Assembly (NCBI GenBank): GCA_017504735.1
Contig: JAFVQP010000106.1
Coordinates: 1-47,546 of the forward strand
Direction: 5' to 3'
DNA from: Clostridia bacterium
GTDB lineage: Bacteria; Bacillota_A; Clostridia; Christensenellales; Borkfalkiaceae
DNA length: 47,546 nucleotides
The position numbers and the translations under genes were made by a program. Shown here piece after piece: positions 42,017 to 47,546 of this stretch; positions within the stretch are counted from its first letter, which is position 1, and each line of letters opens with the position of its first letter. The notes under the pieces were generated by a model. That model saw only the letters and a list, made by a program, of their open reading frames with translations. It did not search any database and had not been told where the DNA came from.

Positions 42017-42877
42017 ATGAAAAATATACAATGGTTTCCGGGGCATATGACCCGCGCAATGCGCGATATGGAAGCGAAACGCGATTTGTGTGACGGCGTT
42101 ATTTGCGTGTTGGATGCGCGTGCGCCAATTGCCACCGTGAACAAAAATTTGAAAAAAATTTTCGGTGAAAAACCGATTTTATACGTCTTAAATAAGGCGG
42201 ATTTGGCGGACCCCAACAAAGTGGACGGCTTTATGAAATTTTTCGAGGGACAGGGCAGGTACGTGGTGAAATGCGATTCAACCAACGTTTCTACCAAGCG
42301 TATCCTTTTGCAAAAGTTAAATGCCGTCACCGAAGAAAAGCGTGCAAGGGCGCAGGCGAAGGGCTTAAATAGGACCTTCCGTTTTATGGTTGCAGGGATC
42401 CCCAACACGGGTAAAAGTACTATCGTGAACCTGTTGAGCGGACAAAAACGCGCAAAGACGGGCGACAAGGCAGGGGTTACACGCGACGTGCGCTGGCTGA
42501 AATGCGGTGCATTCGACTTGCTTGACACCCCTGGCACGATGCCCCCATCCTTCGACAATCAATATCACGCGCGTCATTTGGCGTATATTGGTAGTATTAA
42601 CGACGATATTTTGGATATGGACGACGTCGCGTTGGAGCTTTTGGGCGAGCTTGCGGAAAAATACCCGCAATACTTGACCGACCGTTTTGGTATTACCGAT
42701 TTTTCGGAAAAGTTGGGTATGTACGAACAAGTTTGTAAGCGCAGGGGCTTTATCTTCCGCGGCGGTGAATTTGACTACGAACGTGGCGCAAAAGCGATTA
42801 TAGATGATTTTAGAAAGGGTAGAATCGGTAGAATTTGTTTGGAACAAGCATCCGATTATCCCGATTTTGATTTTTAA
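42017..42877 (+). CDS. rbgA: Ribosome biogenesis GTPase RbgA (YlqF)
   Basis: RbgA is needed for late assembly of the large ribosomal subunit. The 286-residue protein starts IQWFPGHMTRAMRDM and is a circularly permuted GTPase: G4 (LNKADLAD) and G5 come first, then G1 (GIPNTGKST, about 133-141), G2 and G3 (DTPG). A C-terminal RNA-binding domain of about 100 residues follows. It overlaps nothing; trmD ends 3 bp upstream and rnhB starts 2 bp downstream, so they are probably cotranscribed. Confidence 0.95.
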   Translation: MKNIQWFPGHMTRAMRDMEAKRDLCDGVICVLDARAPIATVNKNLKKIFGEKPILYVLNKADLADPNKVDGFMKFFEGQGRYVVKCDSTNVSTKRILLQKLNAVTEEKRARAQAKGLNRTFRFMVAGIPNTGKSTIVNLLSGQKRAKTGDKAGVTRDVRWLKCGAFDLLDTPGTMPPSFDNQYHARHLAYIGSINDDILDMDDVALELLGELAEKYPQYLTDRFGITDFSEKLGMYEQVCKRRGFIFRGGEFDYERGAKAIIDDFRKGRIGRICLEQASDYPDFDF

Positions 42878-42879
42878 GT

Positions 42880-43512
42880 ATGAAAAAAATTTGGAATGCA
42901 GAAGAAAAATTGCAATACGAACGTGCTTTGCAGGCGAAAGGTTATCGCTATATCGTAGGCGTGGACGAAGTGGGTAGAGGCCCTTTGGCAGGCCCTGTGG
43001 TTTGCGCGGCGGTGGTGATGCCTTTGGAGGAAGCCGACCTTATTGTAGGCGTGGACGACAGTAAAAAAGTGTCTGCAAAGAAACGCGAACAGCTGTCTGA
43101 ACTTATCAAGGAAAAGGCAATTGCCTATACCATGGTTGAGGTGAGTGAAAAAACAATCGATGAAATCAACATTTTGGAAGCAACCAAGCTAGGGATGAAA
43201 CGCGCGGTGGAATCGTTGGTTTTACCCGATGGTACAAAGCCCGAAATTGTCATCACCGACGGCAATATGACGCTTGACATTGACCTGCCGCAATTTAGTG
43301 TGGTGCATGGCGATGCACTTTCCTACTCAATCGGCGCGGCGAGCATTATCGCAAAGGTTTACCGTGACGGTATGATGGACGAATATGCAAAACAGTACCC
43401 TCATTATGGTTTTGAACAAAACAAAGGCTATGGCACGGCGGCGCACATTCAAGGAATAAAGGAGTATGGTTTATGCCCGATTCACCGCAGGACCTTCACA
43501 AAAAAGTTTTAG
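42880..43512 (+). CDS. rnhB: Ribonuclease HII
   Basis: RNase HII removes ribonucleotides and RNA from RNA-DNA hybrids. The 210-residue protein has the catalytic motif VGVDEVGRGPLAGPVV (near residue 25), GVDDSKKVSAKKR, TDGN and HGDALSYSIGAASIIAKVYRD. The C-terminal IHRRTFTKKF is usual. Its last 40 bp overlap the start of yraN, whose ribosome binding site lies inside this gene. Confidence 0.96.
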   Translation: MKKIWNAEEKLQYERALQAKGYRYIVGVDEVGRGPLAGPVVCAAVVMPLEEADLIVGVDDSKKVSAKKREQLSELIKEKAIAYTMVEVSEKTIDEINILEATKLGMKRAVESLVLPDGTKPEIVITDGNMTLDIDLPQFSVVHGDALSYSIGAASIIAKVYRDGMMDEYAKQYPHYGFEQNKGYGTAAHIQGIKEYGLCPIHRRTFTKKF

Positions 43513-43832
43513 GCAGGAAGGGAGAAAAGCTTGTAGAAGCCTACCTCAAAAAGCAGGGCTGTAAAATTTTGAAACGCAATTATACTACGCCCTTTGGCGA
43601 GGCGGACCTCATTGTGGAAGATGGGGACGAAATTGCCTTTGTGGAAGTAAAAACGCGCGAAAGCGACGCTTATGGCACGCCTGCGGAGGCCGTGGATAAG
43701 CACAAACAACAACGCTACCGCCAAATCGCAAAATTCTATTGGATGAAGACCAAAGAAGAGCCAAATGCTCGCTTTGACGTGGCGGAAGTTTTCGGTGATG
43801 GTAGGATAGAATATATCAAGTACGCATTTTAA
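43473..43832 (+). CDS. YraN family (UPF0102) nuclease-like protein
   Basis: This 119-residue protein has an endonuclease-like fold. It shows GRKGEKLVEAYLKKQGCKILKRNYTTPFGEADLIVEDGDEIAFVEVKTRESDAYGTPAEAVDKHKQQR, with the E...D...E.K residues of the restriction-endonuclease-like core. The cellular role is not established. AAAGGAG at about 43457-43464 sets the ATG at 43473, so it overlaps rnhB by 40 bp. It ends the rnc-smc-ftsY-trmD-rbgA-rnhB run, and a terminator follows. Confidence 0.92.
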   Translation: MPDSPQDLHKKVLGRKGEKLVEAYLKKQGCKILKRNYTTPFGEADLIVEDGDEIAFVEVKTRESDAYGTPAEAVDKHKQQRYRQIAKFYWMKTKEEPNARFDVAEVFGDGRIEYIKYAF

Positions 43833-43850
43833 TTTAATAGACAAGAAAAG

Positions 43851-43875
43851 CACCTTTTCGACAAAAGGTGTTTTT
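43851..43875 (+). terminator. Terminator of yraN
   Basis: CACCTTTT (43851-43858) pairs with AAAAGGTG (43863-43870) around CGAC, followed by TTTTT. The loop side contains a Spo0A-box-like TTCGACA (43857-43863). Confidence 0.82.
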
Positions 43876-43902
43876 ATTTTATGCAAAAGCGCATGATACA
43901 AT
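43857..43902 (+). promoter_or_regulatory. Putative Spo0A-dependent promoter of spoIIGA-sigE
   Basis: TTCGACA (43857-43863) is a full match, in reverse orientation, to the 0A box TGTCGAA. TACAAT (43897-43902) could be the -10 and the matching -35 is poor (TTATTT), as expected for an activated promoter. The box would lie near -50, which fits the layout of spoIIG in Bacillus. The box falls in the terminator of the previous gene, so chance is possible. Confidence 0.5.
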
Positions 43903-43921
43903 CGTGTAAGAGGTCGCGCCT

Positions 43922-44734
43922 GTGGAAATTTATATCGAATATGTCTTAATAGAAAATTTCCTGTACGATTTTACGTTGCTTTGGTTGGCGTTTAGGGCGG
44001 CACGAGTAAAGGTGAACGGCTGGAGATTGAGCTTATCGGCGTGCTTGGGGGCGGTGTTTGCCGCCGTTTTTCCGTTATTGCGCATTCCACTTGCTTTGGG
44101 TACTTTGGCGAAAATGGCGATGGGGGCATTCATGTGTGTTTTGGCATTTGAACGCATTTCTACGCGGAAACAATGGGGGAAGTACCTATTGACGGTAATC
44201 TTGTTTTTTGCTTTCAGCTTTGGCTTTGGCGGTACGCTGTTGGTAGTGTACGGCCCCTTGTCGATGGGTGGAAAAGTGCCAAGCGGTTTGGTGTTTTTAG
44301 GTTTTACCATCTTATCGGCGGTGGGGGTGTGGCTCGTGAAACGCTTATATGCGCGTAGGGCGCTATTCCGCCGCGTTTACCCTTGTACGTTATGTATAGG
44401 GGGAAAGTGTATTCATACAGAGGGGTTTTACGATAGTGGTAACTTGGCGATGAAAAACAACCTGCCCGTGTGCTTTGTATCCCCTGTCCTTATATACGAC
44501 CTTGTTGGGATGGAAATTTTAAAAGAAGGGGGGCAGGTATGTGATGAAATGCAAATTTCCACCCTTGCAGGTGAGAAAACTGTACCCTTATACGAGGGGG
44601 AAATAGAGGTGAAAGCGGACGGGAAAACCGTTTGCGTGCATACATATTTTGCGCCGAGCGCGCATATGATAGGACGAGAATACACCGTGCTGTTAAATGA
44701 GCGGTTGTTGGAGAGGGAGAGAATATGCGATTGA
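43922..44734 (+). CDS. spoIIGA: Sigma-E processing peptidase SpoIIGA
   Basis: SpoIIGA is a membrane aspartic protease that cleaves pro-SigE after the forespore signals. The 270-residue protein has five predicted membrane helices (residues about 10-140) and a cytoplasmic protease domain with the active-site motif DSGN (171-174; DTGN in Bacillus). [14 protein letters not shown] follows near the end. It starts at GTG (43922), with AGAGGT upstream. It overlaps sigE by 10 bp. Together these genes mark the organism as a spore former, at least by descent. Confidence 0.92.
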   Translation: MEIYIEYVLIENFLYDFTLLWLAFRAARVKVNGWRLSLSACLGAVFAAVFPLLRIPLALGTLAKMAMGAFMCVLAFERISTRKQWGKYLLTVILFFAFSFGFGGTLLVVYGPLSMGGKVPSGLVFLGFTILSAVGVWLVKRLYARRALFRRVYPCTLCIGGKCIHTEGFYDSGNLAMKNNLPVCFVSPVLIYDLVGMEILKEGGQVCDEMQISTLAGEKTVPLYEGEIEVKADGKTVCVHTYFAPSAHMIGREYTVLLNERLLERERICD

Positions 44735-45438
44735 TTGAATGGGTGAAAGGCTTTTTGCAAAGCGTATGCACGGAAGAGGTGACGGTGGATTATATTTGCG
44801 GTAATGGCGATGCCTTGCCTCAACCGCTGTCGGTGGAAGAAGAGGGGGAAATGTTGCGCCTTTTGGATGTGGAAACGGAAAAAGAACGTGCAAAGGCGGA
44901 GCTTATCCAGCGCAACTTGCGTTTGGTGGTGTATATTGCACGGAAGTTTGACAATACGGGTGTGGATAATGATGATTTGGTGTCGATCGGCACGATTGGT
45001 TTAATCAAGGCAATCAACTCTTTTCGATTGGACAAGAATATCAAGCTGGCAACCTACGCTTCACGGTGTATCGAAAATGAAATTTTGATGTACTTGCGCC
45101 GTACGGCACGCCTGAAAAGCGAGATTTCCTTTGATGAGCCGTTGAATACCGATTTTGAGGGGAACGAACTTCTTCTTTCCGACGTCTTGGGTACTTCTGC
45201 AGATGCAGTGTACGGGGATATTGAAACCAATGCGGAAAAGGAGCAGCTGAAGGAAGCCCTCAAAAAGCTGACGGATCGGGAACGAAAAATTATGTTTTTG
45301 CGCTTTGGTTTGGGTGGCGGCGAGGAGATGACCCAAAAGGACGTTGCTGACCTTTTGGGGATTTCACAAAGCTACATATCCCGTTTGGAAAAGAAAATTA
45401 TCCTGCGTTTAAAAAAGGAAATTGCGAAGATGGAATAA
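44725..45438 (+). CDS. sigE: RNA polymerase sporulation sigma factor SigE (pro-sigma-E)
   Basis: SigE drives early gene expression in the mother cell. The 237-residue protein has a pro-sequence of about 25 residues ([19 protein letters not shown]), then the conserved LPQPLS, region 2 ([50 protein letters not shown]), the SigE-typical FDEPLN...[11 protein letters not shown] and region 4 ([39 protein letters not shown]). GGAGAGGGAGA precedes the ATG, which overlaps the end of spoIIGA. sigG follows after 144 nt. Confidence 0.95.
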   Translation: MRLIEWVKGFLQSVCTEEVTVDYICGNGDALPQPLSVEEEGEMLRLLDVETEKERAKAELIQRNLRLVVYIARKFDNTGVDNDDLVSIGTIGLIKAINSFRLDKNIKLATYASRCIENEILMYLRRTARLKSEISFDEPLNTDFEGNELLLSDVLGTSADAVYGDIETNAEKEQLKEALKKLTDRERKIMFLRFGLGGGEEMTQKDVADLLGISQSYISRLEKKIILRLKKEIAKME

Positions 45439-45469
45439 GGGAAAAAGTGCGGAGTTAAAAACTTCACAG

Positions 45470-45499
45470 GTATAAAAAATAGTGTGGTTGCGCATACTC
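45470..45499 (+). promoter_or_regulatory. Sporulation-type promoter of sigG (sigma-G/F-like)
   Basis: GTATA (45470-45474), 18 nt and CATACTC (45493-45499) match the sigma-G pattern (G-ATR, 17-18 nt, CATNNTA) except for the last base. It lies 84 nt before the sigG start. sigG is known to be transcribed by sigma-F and then by itself; I cannot tell which factor would use this site. Confidence 0.45.
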
Positions 45500-45582
45500 A
45501 TCTCAACCCTGCCCCCTTGCTTTACATAAGCGGTCGTTGAAAATAAAACATGACGGTCGCTTACCAAAGGAGGCGAAAGAGT

Positions 45583-46350
45583 ATGCAAAAGGTGGAAATT
45601 TGCGGCGTGGATACGTCGGGATTGCCCAAACTAACGGCAAAGGAGAATGAGGAGTTACTCGTTAAAATCAAACAAGGCGACAAGGTAGCGCGGGATAAAT
45701 TTATTGTGGGGAATATGCGGCTTGTATTGTCGCTGGTCAAACGTTTCCGCATTAAAAACCTCGGTGCGGACGATGTGTTTCAGGCAGGGTGCGTGGGGCT
45801 TATCAAGGCGCTTGATGGTTTTGACCTTTCGGTGGGGGTGAAATTTTCCACTTATGCCGTGCCGATGATTATTGGGGAAATCAAGCGGTATTTACGAGAT
45901 GGCAATTCCTTGCGTGTTTCTCGCAGTATCCGTGATATGGCGTATAGGGTGTTGAAGGCGCGCGAAATGATAGAGGAGCGGGATGAGGAGGCGACCATCG
46001 AGCGTATCGCGCAAGAGTTGAAGGTTGCTGAACGTGAGGTGGTATATGCATTGGACGCAATATCCGACCCGATTTCGATATACGAGCCGGTGTATAATAA
46101 GTCGGGGGATACGTTGCTTTTGATGGATCAGCTTTGCGATGAGAAAAATACGGACGAGGTATGGACGGAGCACGTTGCACTTGGTGAGGCGTTGGAGAAG
46201 CTAGGCGAACGAGAGAAGAAGATTTTATTTTTACGTTACTACGAGGGGAAAACGCAAACGGAGATTTCGGAAGAAGTGGGTATTTCGCAAGCGCAGGTTT
46301 CTCGGCTTGAGAAGAACGCCCTGCAAAATATCCGTTTGAATATCTCGTAA
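45583..46350 (+). CDS. sigG: RNA polymerase sporulation sigma factor SigG
   Basis: SigG drives late forespore genes. The 255-residue protein opens with the SigG-typical QKVEICGVDTSGLPKL, then region 2 (VGNMRLVLSLVKRF, DDVFQAGCVGLIKALDGFD, KFSTYAVPMIIGEIKRYLRD), region 3 and region 4 (LGEREKKILFLRYYEGKTQTEISEEVGISQAQVSRLEKNAL). AAAGGAGG lies 9 nt before the ATG at 45583; an upstream in-frame ATG at 45550 lacks one. ylmC follows 64 bp later, as in many spore formers. Confidence 0.95.
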   Translation: MQKVEICGVDTSGLPKLTAKENEELLVKIKQGDKVARDKFIVGNMRLVLSLVKRFRIKNLGADDVFQAGCVGLIKALDGFDLSVGVKFSTYAVPMIIGEIKRYLRDGNSLRVSRSIRDMAYRVLKAREMIEERDEEATIERIAQELKVAEREVVYALDAISDPISIYEPVYNKSGDTLLLMDQLCDEKNTDEVWTEHVALGEALEKLGEREKKILFLRYYEGKTQTEISEEVGISQAQVSRLEKNALQNIRLNIS

Positions 46351-46414
46351 AAATGCACAAAACTGTATCTAGCGCGCATATACTATAATAAGGATATATG
46401 TAGGGGGGCAGGGT
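46351..46414 (+). promoter_or_regulatory. Possible sporulation promoter of the ylmC-like gene
   Basis: CATATACT (46377-46384) resembles the sigma-E -10 (CATACANT), and it overlaps a consensus TATAAT (46384-46389). No good -35 for either factor is seen, so the assignment is weak. GGGGGGCAGG is the ribosome binding site. Confidence 0.3.
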
Positions 46415-46765
46415 ATGGAAGTCAGCTTTAGGGAGCTTCGTGCAAAAGAAGTGGTAAACACGCAGGACGGAAGAAAACTAGGTCGAGTGTGTGACGTGGC
46501 GCTGTGTTATCCTGAAGGGCGGTGGATAGGGTTGGTTGTGCCGAGCGGTAAGGGCTGGGGGAAGAAGCAGGAACTGTTTTTAGAACTTAGACATATCGTC
46601 AAAATCGGTGAGGACGTTATCTTGGTAAACGTAGGGTATCCGAGGGCGCAAAAAAACGATAAACGCAACCCTGGTATGCCCATTTCACCTCCACAAGGCG
46701 GTTATTACGGCGGTGGAAACGGTACGAATATGCCCAGCGGGCGTAATTTTGAAGAGTATGAATAA
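46415..46765 (+). CDS. YlmC/YmxH family sporulation protein (PRC-barrel)
   Basis: This 116-residue protein has a PRC-barrel-like domain, SFRELRAKEVVNTQDGRKLGRVCDVAL, then GRWIGLVVPSG, IVKIGEDVILVNV. It ends in a Gly/Asn/Pro-rich tail. YlmC/YmxH proteins are found in spore formers next to sigG; their role is not well defined. The position directly after sigG supports the family. A strong terminator follows. Confidence 0.88.
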   Translation: MEVSFRELRAKEVVNTQDGRKLGRVCDVALCYPEGRWIGLVVPSGKGWGKKQELFLELRHIVKIGEDVILVNVGYPRAQKNDKRNPGMPISPPQGGYYGGGNGTNMPSGRNFEEYE

Positions 46766-46766
46766 G

Positions 46767-46790
46767 GAAGGCGATTCATCGCCTTCTTTT
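46767..46790 (+). terminator. Terminator of the sigG/ylmC-like region
   Basis: GAAGGCGA (46767-46774) pairs with TCGCCTTC (46779-46786) around TTCA, followed by TTTT. Confidence 0.85.
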
Positions 46791-46823
46791 ATTTTTGCAA
46801 AAAGAAAACTTTGAAAAGGAGTA

Positions 46824-46852
46824 TTGACAAACCTTCTTTTTGGTGGTAAAAT
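46824..46852 (+). promoter_or_regulatory. Distal sigma-A promoter upstream of the response regulator
   Basis: TTGACA (46824-46829), 17 nt and TAAAAT (46847-46852). A transcript from here would carry a leader of about 170 nt. In it, GGGTGAAA (46905-46912) can pair with either TTTCACCC at 46942-46949 or TTTCACCC at 46953-46960. Confidence 0.7.
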
Positions 46853-46975
46853 ATATTAAAAATATATTTTTCCTTTAATAGGAATTTATACAATAGCGTT
46901 GTTAGGGTGAAAGGGGATATAAAAAGCTGTGAAAAGATAAATTTCACCCATTTTTCACCCGAACTTGTCTTAATA

Positions 46976-47004
46976 TTGACAAATTTTGGTTATTATTATA
47001 GTAA
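46976..47004 (+). promoter_or_regulatory. Proximal promoter of the response regulator
   Basis: TTGACA (46976-46981) is followed by TATAGT (46997-47002, 15-nt spacer) or TAGTAA (46999-47004, 17-nt spacer). Either would start just upstream of the ribosome binding site. Confidence 0.5.
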
Positions 47005-47028
47005 CAAATCCTTTTTGGGGGTGCAAAT

Positions 47029-47546
47029 ATGAAAATTTTAATTGTTGACGATGAAGAAATGATTCGCGGTGTTCTGCGCGAATATATCGAATTTGAGGGT
47101 AACGAGGCATGTGAAGCTGCCGACGGTATGGAAGCGGTAAAACTTTGCCGTGAAAATGATTACGACCTTATCTTGATGGACGTTATGATGCCTCATCTTG
47201 ACGGTTTTTCCGCAGTGAAGGAAATTAAAAAGGCGAAGGATATCCCTGTGATAATGCTTTCCGCACGCGGTGAAGAGTACGACAAGCTGTTTGCGTTTGA
47301 GCTTGGCGTAGACGATTACGTAACGAAGCCGTTTTCCCCCAAGGAAGTAATGGCGCGTATCAATGCGGTGACAAAACGTCGTGCCACCAAGGCCACGGGC
47401 AATGAAATCCTCAAGTTCGAGGGCTTGGAAATTGATATGGCAGGCAGAAACGTGTACGTGGACGGCGAAAAAGCTGAGCTTACCCCCAAAGAATACGAGC
47501 TTTTGTTCTATCTTGTACGCAACAAAGGGATTGCTTTGACGCGTGA
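47029..47546 (+). CDS. OmpR/PhoB-family response regulator (partial, right end cut)
   Basis: 172 codons are visible before the window ends. The receiver domain starts MKILIVDDEEMIRG and has the acidic pair (Asp7, Asp8), the phosphate-accepting Asp51 in LILMDVMMP, the conserved Ser/Thr in MLSAR and Lys in VTKPF. After a short linker (KRRATKATG) the winged-helix output domain begins (LEIDMAGRNVYVDGEKAELTPKEYELLFYLVRN). GGGGGTG precedes the ATG at 47029. A histidine kinase gene would be expected just downstream, outside the window. The regulated genes cannot be told. Confidence 0.92.
   Translation, partial: MKILIVDDEEMIRGVLREYIEFEGNEACEAADGMEAVKLCRENDYDLILMDVMMPHLDGFSAVKEIKKAKDIPVIMLSARGEEYDKLFAFELGVDDYVTKPFSPKEVMARINAVTKRRATKATGNEILKFEGLEIDMAGRNVYVDGEKAELTPKEYELLFYLVRNKGIALTR

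Overview
The window comes from a spore-forming, Clostridia-like Firmicute of moderate GC content. The evidence is a SCIFF peptide with its radical-SAM maturase, a spoIIGA-sigE-sigG-ylmC cluster, a rel-MBL-hemZ cluster, strong AGGAGG-type ribosome binding sites and sigma-A promoters with 17-nt spacers. Genus cannot be read from the sequence. Only the left edge (an insertion-sequence end) looks mobile; the rest is mostly chromosomal housekeeping DNA with some unusual intergenic repeats.

Layout. 1-136: end of an IS3-like element. 161-3538 (minus): one operon of amino-acid ABC uptake genes (lipoprotein, permease, ATPase) and a PHP phosphatase. 3801-4931: tgt. 5270-9423: four genes for two ABC-2 type exporters. 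9634-15206: yajC, a small membrane protein, scfA (SCIFF), scfB, secD, secF. 15304-21812: recJ, rel, an MBL hydrolase, hemZ. 21962-24516: rpsO and pnp. 24625-27485: a membrane glycosyltransferase and two zinc-ribbon membrane proteins of unknown role. 27564-30960 (minus): mnmG and dnaA. 31089-33051: recF and a VanW-domain protein. 33192-43832: asnS, plsX, rnc, smc, ftsY, trmD, rbgA, rnhB, yraN. 43922-46765: the sporulation sigma-factor cluster. 47029-end: the start of an OmpR-type response regulator.

How the genes work together. The secD/secF/yajC block with ftsY serves protein export; the SCIFF peptide and ScfB sit inside that block, as is usual in Clostridia. recJ, recF, smc, dnaA and rnhB serve chromosome maintenance. 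rpsO, pnp, rnc, tgt, mnmG, trmD, asnS and rbgA serve RNA metabolism and translation. Rel provides the stringent response. SpoIIGA processes pro-SigE in the mother cell, and SigG acts in the forespore.

Most unusual. (1) Two intergenic arrays (29457-29556 and 34619-34846) of the octamer GTGAAGTT, separated by different short hairpins, some differing between loci by compensatory changes. (2) A dispersed repeat of about 80 nt, beginning at or near the 3' end of tgt, dnaA, smc and (degenerate) asnS, with a hairpin that also shows compensatory changes; at dnaA and asnS it lies next to a GTGAAGTT array. (3) SecD and SecF that both lack the acidic residue expected in the fourth transmembrane segment. 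(4) An amino-acid-binding lipoprotein whose C-terminal segment appears moved to the N-terminus, that is, a circular permutation. (5) An apparent one-base frameshift in the acidic repeat tail of secF.
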